Source: Myxococcaceae bacterium (GTDB lineage: Bacteria; Myxococcota; Myxococcia; Myxococcales; Myxococcaceae). Taken from it: a stretch of 59,511 nucleotides of DNA. Both the position numbers and the translations under genes were made by a program. Each line of letters starts with the position of its first letter. Positions within the stretch are counted from its first letter, which is position 1. The notes beneath the pieces are model-generated. The model did no database searches. It was not told the DNA's origin and saw only the letters and a list, made by a program, of their open reading frames with translations. Shown here piece by piece: positions 25,453 through 35,062 of this stretch. The DNA lies in the NCBI GenBank assembly GCA_004173515.1, contig SECN01000005.1, positions 1-59,511 of the forward strand, read 5' to 3'.

Positions 25453-28260
25453 TCAGCCCCCCTGGGTGCGGCACCACGCGATGCGCAACGTGGCCAGCGC
25501 GTTGGGCGAATCCACCGTCACCGTCCCGGTGCCCGCGGTCACGGCGGTCAGGGGCGTCAACGGCTCTTCGAGCGCGGTGACGGCCTGGGTCTCCGCGGTG
25601 CGGAGGTTGCCCAGGAAGGGCAGCTGCACGGTGAGCCGGGTGGCCTGGCTGTTTCGCTTCTCGGTGCGCACCACGAGGCTGCTGGGAATCGCGCCGCTCG
25701 TCGTGCCGCAGCCCGTGAGTCCCTTCCCCGCCGCTCCGGGCGACTGCACCCGCGCCACGCGGATCATCACGTCCTCCTCCTCCACTGGCGTTCCAGCGTT
25801 CGTCGCCGTCACCCGGCCCAGCGAGGCCGTCTCCGGCATGGAGCCCCCCTGCTGCCCCGGCCGTCCGGTGATGAGCCGTGCCTCCAGGGGGGTGGTCACC
25901 GCCAGCGCGTCCTTCAGCGGCGTGACGATGCGCGGCGTGCCACCGACATACGGAGGAGGCGCCAGCATGTACTCCTGGTGATGGACGTCCCCGTCGCTTC
26001 CGGACGCGCCCCGTCCCCCAGCGGGCGTGTTGCGCAGCACGACGCCCAGCAGGACGCCGTGGCTGTCCAGCGTCCAGGCCGGGATGCCCCGGTGGTAGAT
26101 GCCTCCCACCGGCTGGCTGGCCTGCTGGAGGCAGGGAATCACATAGTCATGCGTGGCGACAAAGGTCGGGCCGGGCCAGTTGGGCACGGGCAGCACATCC
26201 TGCTGGAAGTGCGGCGTGCCATAACTGAGGTTCGCTGGCACAGCCCCGCTGTCGCTCACCAAGGGGAAGGCCACCACGACCGACATGCCGGAGGGCGACG
26301 CCCCCGTCAGCTTCATCCGGAGGAAGCGCTCTCCCATCACCAGCGCGTACTCGAGCGTGAACTTGTGACCGCTGTCCTGCTCCGTCACCTCCGCCTGGAA
26401 ACGATACCGCAGCGGTCCCTGCTCCAGCCACCGCGCGTCTCCTCCCACGAACTTCGCGGACATGTCCTTGCTGAAGGTTCCATAGTCAGGCGACGCATTG
26501 CTTCCGTACGGCTCATTGCCGAACTGATAGATGTTGCCGGAGTCGGTGTAGAAATGGAGTTTATTGCCCACGCGCACTGAATCGAACAGCGAGTGCGTCC
26601 CGCCCTCCACTCCGTACGTGAACTGGCTGATCCCCCAGCCGTGCGCCTTGGAGAGCGTCGCGCTGATCAGGTCGTTCGCGAGCGTCACCGTGTCACCCAC
26701 GGTCTGCGTCCGAACCACGATGGGACCCGGAGGCATCAGGGTGGAGAGGTAGACCGTCTCGTACCCCGCGCTCGGTGGATCCGCCATGAACAGGATGCTT
26801 CCGCTCGCGGTCCGCTGGATGGGCAGCAGCCCATTGCGCCCCTTCACGCTCTGCACGGCGCGGAAGCGGTCATCCTCCGGGGCATGGAACACCTCCGCCA
26901 GGAGCCCATGGGTCCGCTTGAAGCCGAGCGTGTTGCAGACGACGACGGGGAGTTCCTGGTCCTGGGGCGTCGCCTCAATCCCTCTCGCGAGCAGCTCCAT
27001 TCCCTGGCTCACGACGTTCGTCGCCACCGCGACGCCCTGCCGGCTCAAGGGAAGCTGCTCGCCTTGATAGACATTGTCCGGGGAGGTCCCCGTCACGAAG
27101 TCGTGATGGCTGCTGGGGGCGAGCACCTCCCAGCCGTTCCAGATCGTCGCGTCGAGCGCGTCCAGGGAGGCGGAGGCGTAGGAGCTGCCCGTGCGGAGGA
27201 GCGCGCTGATGACCTCCGCGGACATCAGCGCGCGGGTCGCCTTGTACTGGTTCGTCTTCAGCTCGGGACGGCTGGCGAAGTAGCCCGTCCAGTAGTTCTG
27301 CGCGCAGAGGGGGGCGTTCACCGGAAGCGTGCCGCCTCCGATCAGCACCGTGTCCATGTAGGTCTTGAACGTTCCGGTGGTCGCCGGGACGCCGTTGCTG
27401 TTGCCGTAGAGGCTGTTGTAGCTGCTCGTCACGTCCAGCCAGCTCGACTGCTGACCCGACGAGGACGTCACGGAGGGCGTGGCGAAGTCCATGCCCACCG
27501 GAATGAAGCGGAGGCCATTGGGCCAGCCCGTGTCGTAGGTCTTGACGAACGTCTCCACCGTGGCCGCGTTGCTGGAGATGTCATTGGCGGACAGATAGCC
27601 CACCGTGCCGTAGGTGTTGGGCATGTAGAGCGCGGTGATGCGGGAGCCGTCTCCCGCCTGCCATTGGAAGACCACGCCGCTGGCGTTCAACTGGGCCGCG
27701 ATGGAGGGACCGACCGGATCGATGGGCGCGGCGCCAGGCGAGCCCTGCGGCGAACCGGGGACTCGGGAGAGGCCCGCGGTGGTGAGGCCCATGGCGTTCA
27801 GCACCACCGGCAGTTGGGGATCATGCCCGAAGTCATCCGGGAGCCACGCCGAGTCATACAGGTTGCCCTCGAGCCCGACCTGCTTCGCCCAGGTCCGCCC
27901 GACCAGGTAGTTGCGGATGAAGAGCTCCCCCGCGCAGACGAGGTTGTCCGGAGAGGTGATGCCCCCGCCCATCAGGCAGAAGGCGTCATTCGCCGCGGCG
28001 AAGACCGCGATGCCGGACGGGTTGTCCCGCGCATAGCGTTGCAGGAAGCCCACCTCCGTCACGGAGAAGGTGAAGCCGATCTTCCGTTGGAAGAGCGCGC
28101 TGGCGGCGTTGAAGATGTTCTGGACCGTGTCGCGGCCACCGACGGAGCCCGTCGCCTGGTTGTTGGAGGCGTAGTACTGGTCGAACGTGTAGACCCAATC
28201 CCAGTCGATGTGGGTCGTCGGGCAGATGAGGATGCCCTGCGTGAAGAGCTTGGCGGTCAT
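25453..28260 (-). CDS. Glycoside hydrolase family 38 (alpha-mannosidase-like)
   Basis: This 935-residue enzyme has N-terminal zinc motif THIDWDW (His17, Asp19) and the nucleophile stretch WLPDDFGHDPQLP (Asp142), as in GH38. A helical middle domain includes HHDFVTGTSPDNVYQGEQLPL. Long beta-sandwich domains follow (ANDLISATLSKAHGWGISQF, then EYALVMGERFLRMKLTG). No signal peptide is evident from ATG 28260, so it may be cytoplasmic or use another route. GH38 enzymes remove alpha-mannose. Its last 100 bp face the convergent lyase gene. Confidence 0.85.
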   Translation of the reverse strand: MTAKLFTQGILICPTTHIDWDWVYTFDQYYASNNQATGSVGGRDTVQNIFNAASALFQRKIGFTFSVTEVGFLQRYARDNPSGIAVFAAANDAFCLMGGGITSPDNLVCAGELFIRNYLVGRTWAKQVGLEGNLYDSAWLPDDFGHDPQLPVVLNAMGLTTAGLSRVPGSPQGSPGAAPIDPVGPSIAAQLNASGVVFQWQAGDGSRITALYMPNTYGTVGYLSANDISSNAATVETFVKTYDTGWPNGLRFIPVGMDFATPSVTSSSGQQSSWLDVTSSYNSLYGNSNGVPATTGTFKTYMDTVLIGGGTLPVNAPLCAQNYWTGYFASRPELKTNQYKATRALMSAEVISALLRTGSSYASASLDALDATIWNGWEVLAPSSHHDFVTGTSPDNVYQGEQLPLSRQGVAVATNVVSQGMELLARGIEATPQDQELPVVVCNTLGFKRTHGLLAEVFHAPEDDRFRAVQSVKGRNGLLPIQRTASGSILFMADPPSAGYETVYLSTLMPPGPIVVRTQTVGDTVTLANDLISATLSKAHGWGISQFTYGVEGGTHSLFDSVRVGNKLHFYTDSGNIYQFGNEPYGSNASPDYGTFSKDMSAKFVGGDARWLEQGPLRYRFQAEVTEQDSGHKFTLEYALVMGERFLRMKLTGASPSGMSVVVAFPLVSDSGAVPANLSYGTPHFQQDVLPVPNWPGPTFVATHDYVIPCLQQASQPVGGIYHRGIPAWTLDSHGVLLGVVLRNTPAGGRGASGSDGDVHHQEYMLAPPPYVGGTPRIVTPLKDALAVTTPLEARLITGRPGQQGGSMPETASLGRVTATNAGTPVEEEDVMIRVARVQSPGAAGKGLTGCGTTSGAIPSSLVVRTEKRNSQATRLTVQLPFLGNLRTAETQAVTALEEPLTPLTAVTAGTGTVTVDSPNALATLRIAWCRTQGG

Positions 28261-28442
28261 GGGCGCTTTCCGGGAGGCGGGGGACGTTGGAGCCCCTACG
28301 CAAGCCGGATGCCAGGGTGTCCTCCCGGAGACGTTCCGCCCGGGAGGGACTCCCGCGCTCCCCCGGCACCGCGTCACGCCAGCAAGCGGCCGCGTCTGGC
28401 GGGGACGCGGCACGGGGGCTCCCGGTCGCCTAGACTCGGGGC

Positions 28443-28712
28443 ATGTGCCGGAACATCAAGCCCCTCTTCAACTTCGCGCCCCCCGCCACCGACGACGACG
28501 TCCGCGCGGCGGCGCTCCAGTTCGTCCGGAAGATCGCCGGCACGCGCAAGCCATCGAAGCAGAACACCGACGCCTTCGACATCGCCGTGGAGGAGATCTA
28601 CCAGAGCTCGAAGCGCATGCTCGACGGGCTGGTAGCGACCACTCCGCCCCGGGACCGCGCGAAGTTCGAGGCCCTCAAGAAGCTGCGCTTCAAGAGGGCC
28701 GAACCCCGCTGA
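28443..28712 (+). CDS. DUF2277 family protein
   Basis: This 89-residue protein begins MCRNIKPLFNFAPPATDDDV and contains AALQFVRKIAGTRKPSKQN, which are signatures of DUF2277. It is all-helical and soluble, with a conserved Cys2. The function is unknown. The C-terminus is basic (LKKLRFKRAEPR). It diverges from the GH38 gene and ends 4 bp before the convergent CotH gene. Confidence 0.82.
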   Translation: MCRNIKPLFNFAPPATDDDVRAAALQFVRKIAGTRKPSKQNTDAFDIAVEEIYQSSKRMLDGLVATTPPRDRAKFEALKKLRFKRAEPR

Positions 28713-28716
28713 AGCC

Positions 28717-30462
28717 TCAGGGCACCTGGGTCTGCAGCGCCGTCCAGCGCGCGTGCACCCACTGACGCACGTACTCCACCTCCTCGGCGTGCGTCCTGAA
28801 GTCCTGGCGCAGGTGCCAGTCCGGGAAGTTGGCGTACCCGATGGTGTCCGGCTTCGCGAAGTCCCGGTACTCGGCGGCCCAGCGTGCCTCGTCGCGCTGT
28901 GCGTTGACGCCCAGCTCGCGCTCGTACCCGTCGATGAGCGCCTGCACCGTGGCCTCATCCAGTCCGCCCTTCAGCGCCTGACGGTAGCGCTCGCGCATCG
29001 GGCCGGCGATGGCCGGCTCCGCCAGCATCCGCTTGAAGAGCAGGTTGTCGCTCTCGTACGTGTTCCGGGTGGTGGCGCTGGTGCGCGTGGTGTCGTAGTT
29101 CTGCCCGAAGCTCGCATCCAGATCCCACGGGATGAAGCGCCACGGGCCGCCCGTCTTCGGATCATACGCGTGGTAGGCATTCTTCGCCTGTGAGTCATTG
29201 CCCAGGATGAGCGTATTGAAGATCCACCAGTCCTCGTAGTCGCGCGCCTTCAGCTTCGCGCCGAAGTCCTGGCGGAAGGCGTCCGCGCTGGAGTCCGCGA
29301 CCCAGGCGACAAAGGCATCCAGCGTGTCGAAGGCGTGGGCCTGCCCCTCCTCGGGCGTGCCTTCGTCCTTCTCGAAGCCTTCGTGCAGGTTCGCCTTCTC
29401 CACGCCGTTGCGCCGCAGGCGGGAGAAGTTGGCGTTGGCGTCCACGGCCTTGAAGAGGTCCGCGTCCTTGTCGATGCCGTTGCCCTCCATCAGGCGTTTG
29501 TCCGGGTGGTCCGCCGCCGTGTAGAGCCCCCGGTATTTGTTGTTCGCGTACACCACCACGCTGAAGGTGCGGATGCGCACGGCCTCCGGAGACAGTTTGC
29601 TCCACAGGTCGAACGCCAGCCGCGAGCGCAGATAGGAGTTGTCGTTGAACGGAGAGATGAGGACCACGCGCTTGCGGTCCTTGAAGCCGTCGCCGAAGAC
29701 GGGCTCCGAGAACAGGTCGTCCTCGTCGAACTTGAACGTCAGGCTGCGCTTGGGGAACACGCCGGAGGTGGCGCCCCGGTACTTGGCCTCCATCGTGAAG
29801 CGGTGGCCCCGGTACACCACCTCCGCGGGCCGGTAGGCGCCCGAGGTGAGCCCCACGGCGGGGTCGAAGAACAGGTGCACCACGGGCAGGCCGTACTCCT
29901 CCGTGTAGGCGGCAGGATCGACGATGTCGACCTTGCCCGGCGCCGCGTCGTTGTTGGCCACGCCCACCTTCAGCGTGCCAGTCTCCCCGGTGGTGCGCTC
30001 CTCCAGCGTGAGCATCCACACCGCGCCCTGGTTCAGCGCGGGCGTCCAGCGCAGCGTCGCGGTGGCTTCATCGAAGCTCGCGCCCGGAGGCAGGTTGCGC
30101 ACGCCGAAGGTCCCCACGCGGTCCGTCGCGCAGCGCACCTGCGCGGTGAGCGCTTCGCCCTCCAGCACCCAGCGCGGCTCGCCCGCGGTGGGCGCGCACA
30201 CCTGCTGCGTCGGCCCCGCGTCCGGAACGTCCGTCCCCGCGTCGGTGGACGTGCCCGCGTCGGTGGACGTGCCCGCGTCCGACGGCCCCGCATCCGGCAG
30301 GCCCGCATCGCTTCCCGGCTGGGTGCCCGCGTCGGCGCCGCTCCCGGACGGATCCTCGGGGCCCGGATCCGGCAGCGGCCCGGCGTCACCGCCGCCGCAC
30401 GCCACCATGCCCAGGCAGGCCACGCCCAGAAGACCCCGCTTCAGCCAACGCGTTGCTCGCAC
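28717..30462 (-). CDS. CotH-family lipoprotein kinase-like protein
   Basis: This 581-residue lipoprotein has lipobox CLGMVAC near residue 22. A long Asp/Ala/Gly linker follows, with an in-tandem GTSTDA repeat (near 30240-30290), and a putative Ig-like module (GTFGVRNLPPGASFDEATAT). The CotH domain contains KYRGATSGVFPKRSLTFKF, ISPFNDNSYLRSRLAFDLW, YRGLYTAADHPDKRLM and the metal-binding FIPWDLDASFG. CotH proteins phosphorylate protein serines in spore coats; a surface kinase role here is inferred. The GTG at 30462 has GGGAGG upstream. Confidence 0.85.
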   Translation of the reverse strand: MRATRWLKRGLLGVACLGMVACGGGDAGPLPDPGPEDPSGSGADAGTQPGSDAGLPDAGPSDAGTSTDAGTSTDAGTDVPDAGPTQQVCAPTAGEPRWVLEGEALTAQVRCATDRVGTFGVRNLPPGASFDEATATLRWTPALNQGAVWMLTLEERTTGETGTLKVGVANNDAAPGKVDIVDPAAYTEEYGLPVVHLFFDPAVGLTSGAYRPAEVVYRGHRFTMEAKYRGATSGVFPKRSLTFKFDEDDLFSEPVFGDGFKDRKRVVLISPFNDNSYLRSRLAFDLWSKLSPEAVRIRTFSVVVYANNKYRGLYTAADHPDKRLMEGNGIDKDADLFKAVDANANFSRLRRNGVEKANLHEGFEKDEGTPEEGQAHAFDTLDAFVAWVADSSADAFRQDFGAKLKARDYEDWWIFNTLILGNDSQAKNAYHAYDPKTGGPWRFIPWDLDASFGQNYDTTRTSATTRNTYESDNLLFKRMLAEPAIAGPMRERYRQALKGGLDEATVQALIDGYERELGVNAQRDEARWAAEYRDFAKPDTIGYANFPDWHLRQDFRTHAEEVEYVRQWVHARWTALQTQVP

Positions 30463-30581
30463 CGGGACAAGCCTCCCTTGGGTACGGCCCGGATCGGGCC
30501 TTGGGGGGCAAGGGGTAGGCATCCCGGTGGCGCAAGACACCTGCCCACCGGGGAGGTGTTCCGCGCTGGACAGCCCAGGCG

Positions 30582-31610
30582 TCAGTAGGACGCGGTCAGG
30601 CCGGCGTGCAGGCTGGAGTACGTCTCCTCGGCGACTCCGCCATCCGCCCACCCGGTGCGCGTGCCGGCGCCGGAGAACCGGTCCCGGAAGTGCGCCAGGC
30701 GGAACGCGACGTCGTAGCCGAACGGACCCCAGATGTCCCCCGACACGCCCAGCTCCGAGCTCCAACCGAAGCTGGACACCGACGTGCCGAAGTCGCGGAT
30801 CTCCAACGCCCGGCGCCCACCGTCCGCCTCGGGCGAGCGCCCCGGCTTCGGCGACAGCAGCAGCCCCACGGACGCGTCCAGGCGCACCGAGCTGAACAGC
30901 GGCACCGACAGGTCCAACGCCACCGACGGGAACACGCGGTGCGTGCCGGACAGCGGGTTGTCCGCGGACTCCTCCACGTCGAACGCGCGCGTCTGCAACC
31001 CCGCTCGCGCCCCCACGTAGCCCTGCTGGGGCCGCGTGGTGCCGAAGCGGAAGTAGAAGCGGTACAGCGCCTGCGCCGTGAACGCGGTGTCGGTGGCCGT
31101 CACCTCGCGCACCGGCGTCTGCCCACCGTCCCCGGTGAGCGTCACGTCCGAGGAGGAGAAGCCCCGCTGCGCGCCCAGTTGCAGGCCCAGCCCGCGCAAC
31201 ACCGACGAGTCACTGCGCGCCAGGGGGAGGATCTCCAGCTCCAGCGCCAGCCCCAGGTACGGCTGCGACGAGGAGAAGTCGGACGTGTCCCCGACCTGCT
31301 CGTCCTCGGGGAGCCGCTCGAACGCGCCGCAGCCCTCCACGCCCGGCCGCGCGCAGTAGCGCCGCCACGTCGCCGTCAACGCCAGGTTCAGCCGCAGCCA
31401 GGTGGGTGCCCCCACCTCCGGCTCCACCGCCGTGCCCTTGCCGGCATCCAGCCGCAGCGACAGCGACGACGCGGTCCCCGGGGAACCGTGTCGCGGGGGA
31501 AGCAAGGCCAGCGATCCAGAGGCCGCGGCGGACGGAGCCGCCAGGGCTCCGACGAGGGCCAGGGTCCACAGCAGCCCCGAAGGGACCCTCGCGCATCCGG
31601 TGGGTGTCAT
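30582..31610 (-). CDS. Predicted outer-membrane beta-barrel protein
   Basis: This 342-residue protein has a signal peptide (LLWTLALVGALAAPSAAA). Many alternating amphipathic strands follow (WLRLNLALTATWRRY, PYLGLALELEILPLA, AQALYRFYFRF, VRLDASVGLLLSP, FGYDVAFRLAHFRDRF). It ends in an aromatic residue (LHAGLTASY), as barrel proteins do. A Cys pair (YCARPGVEGCG) may form a loop disulphide. I do not recognise the family. It is upstream of cotH on the same strand. Confidence 0.65.
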   Translation of the reverse strand: MTPTGCARVPSGLLWTLALVGALAAPSAAASGSLALLPPRHGSPGTASSLSLRLDAGKGTAVEPEVGAPTWLRLNLALTATWRRYCARPGVEGCGAFERLPEDEQVGDTSDFSSSQPYLGLALELEILPLARSDSSVLRGLGLQLGAQRGFSSSDVTLTGDGGQTPVREVTATDTAFTAQALYRFYFRFGTTRPQQGYVGARAGLQTRAFDVEESADNPLSGTHRVFPSVALDLSVPLFSSVRLDASVGLLLSPKPGRSPEADGGRRALEIRDFGTSVSSFGWSSELGVSGDIWGPFGYDVAFRLAHFRDRFSGAGTRTGWADGGVAEETYSSLHAGLTASY

Positions 31611-31657
31611 GCCCGGTCAGGTTCACCCAGGCCGGATGCGAAGTCCAGGAGCGGCGA

Positions 31658-32809
31658 TCAAGCGTTCATCGCGTGACCCACGCTCGCGGACGCGGGCACG
31701 TGGGAAGGCTCCAGGGTCAGGGAAGGCGAGGAATCCTCCTGCGCGACCGGGGTCGTCTGCGCTTCCTGGGCCCGACCCAGGAAGTCGCGCCGGTAGATGC
31801 GCACCATGGCCATGAAGATGGACGCGATGAGCGGTCCCACCAGCAGGCCCATCATCCCGAACACCGCCAGCCCGCCGAACATGGAGAGGAAGACGAGCAG
31901 CGGGTGCAGCGCCATGCGCGAACCGCACAGCCTGGGGCGGATGACGTTGTCGATGCTGCCCACCAGGAAGGTGCCCCAGGCGAGCAGGAACACGCCTTCG
32001 CTCACCCGGTTCGCCGCGATGAGGATGACGCCGATGGGACCCCAGACGAGCGCCGTGCCCCCCACCGGGACGAGCGCCACCAGCACCATGGCCGCGCCCC
32101 ACACCCCGGCGTGCGGCACCCCGGCGATGAGCAGGCCCAGGAAGCCCACCGCGCCCTGCACCAGCGCGGTGATGGTGTTGCCGTAGATGATGGCGTACGC
32201 GACGTCGGTGAACTCGTGCGAGAAGGCGTCGAAGTAGCGACGCTCCAGGGGGATGAGCTTCGCCACCTCGTTCACCAGACGACGGCCGTCCAGGAAGAAG
32301 TAGTACATGGCGACCGTCATCAGGAACATGTTGACGATGAGCTCCGTGCCGGCGCCCACCACGTCCGCGAGGATCCCCGCGCTGCCCGACACCACCGTCA
32401 TCAACAGGCGCTCCGTTTCGGAGCTCTCCGGGTCGAAGCGCACGTAGCGGCTCAGGCCCCGGGGCAGCGACGCGAGCAGGTGGTGGCGCAGGTCCACCTG
32501 ATCCAACAGGTCCTGCGCCTGACCGACGAACTGGAGGACTTCGCGGGCCACCATCCAACCCACCAGCGCCAGCGGGGCCAGGATGAGCAGGAACACCGCG
32601 AGGGTGGACAGACCGGCCACCAGGGACTTGCGGCCCCGGAGCCGTTGGCTCAAGGAGTCCTGGATGGGCATGAACAGCACCACCAGGAAGCCGCCCAGCA
32701 GCACCGGCATCATGAACGGCAGCAGGATGCGTGAGAACAGGATCAACGCGACGGCGAAGAGCCCCGCGAAGATGAAATTGGACCACCGCTTCGTATCGCC
32801 CGCCGTCAC
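31658..32809 (-). CDS. AI-2E family permease
   Basis: This 383-residue inner-membrane protein has about eight helices, starting FIFAGLFAVALILFSRILLPF and PVLLGGFLVVLFMPIQDSL. Family regions are FFLDGRRLVNEVAKLIPLE, ALVQGAVGFLGLLIAGVPHAG, LVALVPVGGTALVWGP and GSIDNVIRPRLCGSRMALHPLL. The cytoplasmic tail is about 45 residues. Members of this family export varied small molecules or sodium; the substrate is not predictable. The start is the GTG at 32809. Confidence 0.88.
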   Translation of the reverse strand: MTAGDTKRWSNFIFAGLFAVALILFSRILLPFMMPVLLGGFLVVLFMPIQDSLSQRLRGRKSLVAGLSTLAVFLLILAPLALVGWMVAREVLQFVGQAQDLLDQVDLRHHLLASLPRGLSRYVRFDPESSETERLLMTVVSGSAGILADVVGAGTELIVNMFLMTVAMYYFFLDGRRLVNEVAKLIPLERRYFDAFSHEFTDVAYAIIYGNTITALVQGAVGFLGLLIAGVPHAGVWGAAMVLVALVPVGGTALVWGPIGVILIAANRVSEGVFLLAWGTFLVGSIDNVIRPRLCGSRMALHPLLVFLSMFGGLAVFGMMGLLVGPLIASIFMAMVRIYRRDFLGRAQEAQTTPVAQEDSSPSLTLEPSHVPASASVGHAMNA

Positions 32810-32902
32810 CGCCCCACCCCGTCCCCCAGAACCACTGCACGCAACCTAGGAATGGCATTTCCCACCTGGAAGTCCGCCCCACCCCTCCGGAGATTCCCAC
32901 CC

Positions 32903-33415
32903 ATGAAAACTGGACGTTTGCTCCCCCTGGTGACCGTCGCGACGGCCGTGGTGGCCAGCGCCACCCTGATGCTCGCGCCCGCTTGCGGCGACGAAGGCAC
33001 GTTGGACTGCGCGGAGAGCTGCGCCCCCGTGGAGGGCAGCTACCCCCTGGTCCTCACGGCCGACGCGGGCCTTCCGCCCGAGTGCGTCAACCTGAGCGTG
33101 CCGCCCCTGCCGGATGGCAAGGACCTGGTGCTGGCGCGCGAGGGAGCCACCCTCACCGGAACGCTGGACGGGGTGGCCCTGCAGGGGCAGGTGTTCACGA
33201 CGGGGGACCTGAGCGTGACGGGGACGACGCCGCCCAGCCCCGATGGCGGGCTGACGACCTTCCTGAGCCTCAACGCGTCCTTCACCGGCGGGGCGGCGGA
33301 CAGCGGAGTCGCAGGAAGCCTGACGGGGAACTTCACCGGCAACTACTCACGGATCCAGGGCAACTTCAGCCAGCGCTGCTCCGTGACACGCCCCTTCACG
33401 GCGACCCGGCGGTGA
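32903..33415 (+). CDS. Lipoprotein of unknown function
   Basis: This 170-residue predicted lipoprotein has lipobox LMLAPAC near residue 28, followed by a Cys-containing linker (CAESCAPVEGSYPL). A beta-rich repeat-like body follows (LTGTLDGVALQGQVFTTGDL, FLSLNASFTGGAADSG, SLTGNFTGNYSRIQGNF), resembling small META or lipocalin-like sheets. It ends with one more Cys. I do not recognise the family. Confidence 0.6.
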   Translation: MKTGRLLPLVTVATAVVASATLMLAPACGDEGTLDCAESCAPVEGSYPLVLTADAGLPPECVNLSVPPLPDGKDLVLAREGATLTGTLDGVALQGQVFTTGDLSVTGTTPPSPDGGLTTFLSLNASFTGGAADSGVAGSLTGNFTGNYSRIQGNFSQRCSVTRPFTATRR

Positions 33416-33450
33416 GCCAGGGCCGCCGGGAGCGGCGCGCAGGGCGATGA

Positions 33451-33573
33451 CTACTTCTTCTTGCCTTCGGCGGCGGCGGCCTTCGCGGCGGCCTTCTGCT
33501 TCTTGACCCGCTTCTTGTGGTGCTGACGGATCTTCATCTGCACGCGGCGGTGCTTGCTCTTGCTGTTGGCCAT
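33451..33573 (-). CDS. Very small basic Lys/Arg-rich protein
   Basis: This 40-residue protein begins MANSKSKHRRVQMKIRQHHK and ends AEGKKK. About half of its residues are Lys, Arg or His. The ATG at 33573 has AGGAG 7 nt upstream. Composition and the MANSKS-type start resemble small ribosome- or RNA-associated proteins, but I cannot assign it. An intact frame with a good ribosome-binding site and codon bias suggests it is real. Confidence 0.65.
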   Translation of the reverse strand: MANSKSKHRRVQMKIRQHHKKRVKKQKAAAKAAAAEGKKK

Positions 33574-33628
33574 GAGGTGGCTCCTGGGGCTCCGGAATGG
33601 AGTAAAGGGGGGTCTACGTATCAGAAGC

Positions 33629-35017
33629 CTACGGGCTCCCGGAAGAGGAACCCTCGGGGTCGTCGGGAACGGAGGGGGCTTTCGCCCCGGAATCCGCTCC
33701 CGGAGGCCCTTCCGGGTCGGCGGGGGGCTCGTTGGGGGCCGGACGGGTGGGGAATGGGATGCCCTCCGCGCCGCGCACGTTGGTGGGCAGGGCGGACGAC
33801 ACCGTCACCTCCCCCTCCCGGTCCTCGTCGCTGGGGCGCTCGCGGGAGGCGGGCGCGCTCGTCTGGTGGGGGCGCTTCTTCACCGAGGCGAAGATGGGCC
33901 GGCAGGCGTCCACGAAGCGGCGGACCTCGTCCAGGGGCAGCGCCGGGGAGTAGTTGTCGTTCACGCCCGTCATCGGCGTGGCCATGCACATGGCGTTGAG
34001 GATGGCCTCCTCGGTGGCCTCCATCACGGCCTCGTAGAGGGGGTCCAGACGCTGATCCAGGAGGATCTTCATCTTGTAGACCATCTTCTGCGTGCGCCGG
34101 GGGATGATGTTCGCGGTGGAGAAGCCCACGACGATCTCCCCGGAGCCGTGCGCCGCGTAGCTGCCCACCCGCCCGATGCCCAGGCCCACGCGCTTGCACA
34201 GGCGGTTGATCTGATGGCTCAAGAGGGGCGCGTCGGTGGCGACCACGGCGATGATGGAGCCGTAGGACTTGCCGCGGTGGGGGGTGTTCTTGAACTTCTC
34301 CGCCAGCACCTCGCCCACCGGCAGGCCGCCCACGCGCAGGTTGTGCATCTTGCCGAAGTTGGACATCACGAGCACGCCCAGCGTGTAGCCGCCCAGCACC
34401 TCCGGCAGCTTGCGCGACGCGGTGCCGATGCCGCCCTTGAAGTCGCACGTCACCATGCCGGTGCCGCCGCCGACGTTGCCCTCGCGCACCGGGCCGGTGG
34501 CCGCGTTGTTGATGGCCTCCAGGACGTGCTCCTGGCGCACGTGGCGGCCGGAGATGTCGTTGAGCCACGAGTCGTCGCACTCGCCCACCACGGGGATGAT
34601 GACGTCGTGCTCGTCGCCGATGCCCGGGTAGCGCTGCACCAGGTAGCGGGCCACGCCGTCGGACACGGCGCCCACCGCCATGGTGTTGGTGAGCAGGATG
34701 GGCGTTTCGATGAGGCCCCACTCCATGAGCTGCGTCATGCCGGAGACCTCGCCCGCGCCGTTGAGCACGAAGCCGCCCCCGCTCATGCGATCCATGAAGA
34801 TGTTGCCCATGTTGGGCAGGATGGCCGTGACGCCCGTGCGCACCGGACCGTGGCCAGGCCGCAACGGGCCTTCGCCCTGGATGATGGTGGAGTGCCCCAC
34901 GAGCACGCCCTCCACGTCCGTGATGGCGTTGTACTTGCCCGGCTTGAAGCGCCCCAGCGGGAGTCCCAGCTCCCGCGCCCGGACCCTCGGCCCCGTTTCT
35001 TCCGGTATCCGCACCAT
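33629..35017 (-). CDS. P1 family (DmpA-type) peptidase
   Basis: This 462-residue self-processing aminopeptidase of the DmpA/BapA family (an Ntn-hydrolase-like fold) should cleave itself between Gly253 and Ser254, in SYGSIIAVVATDAPLLSHQ, to expose the Ser254 nucleophile. Other family blocks are YNAITDVEGVLVGHST, RTGVTAILPN, FVLNGAGEVSGM, GNVGGGTGMVTCDFKGGIGT and the late NAMCMATPMTGVNDN. DmpA-type enzymes release N-terminal D- or beta-amino acids. About 85 residues of Pro/Glu/Asp-rich tail follow the catalytic domain and look disordered. A decayed copy of its 5' end lies at 37898-38065. Confidence 0.88.
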   Translation of the reverse strand: MVRIPEETGPRVRARELGLPLGRFKPGKYNAITDVEGVLVGHSTIIQGEGPLRPGHGPVRTGVTAILPNMGNIFMDRMSGGGFVLNGAGEVSGMTQLMEWGLIETPILLTNTMAVGAVSDGVARYLVQRYPGIGDEHDVIIPVVGECDDSWLNDISGRHVRQEHVLEAINNAATGPVREGNVGGGTGMVTCDFKGGIGTASRKLPEVLGGYTLGVLVMSNFGKMHNLRVGGLPVGEVLAEKFKNTPHRGKSYGSIIAVVATDAPLLSHQINRLCKRVGLGIGRVGSYAAHGSGEIVVGFSTANIIPRRTQKMVYKMKILLDQRLDPLYEAVMEATEEAILNAMCMATPMTGVNDNYSPALPLDEVRRFVDACRPIFASVKKRPHQTSAPASRERPSDEDREGEVTVSSALPTNVRGAEGIPFPTRPAPNEPPADPEGPPGADSGAKAPSVPDDPEGSSSGSP

Positions 35018-35062
35018 GGAACCGACCGTACCCGACAATCTCCGACGGTCAACCCTGCTTCC

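Noticed and set aside
26593..28635. 680-codon open frame antisense to the GH38 gene
   Set aside because: The GH38 frame carries zinc and nucleophile motifs. The antisense product is Arg/Ala/Val-rich with no domain.
30486..30500. Palindrome GGCCCG-GAT-CGGGCC upstream of cotH
   Set aside because: It is short, pure G/C-armed and without a T-run or positional support. Such palindromes are common by chance in this composition.
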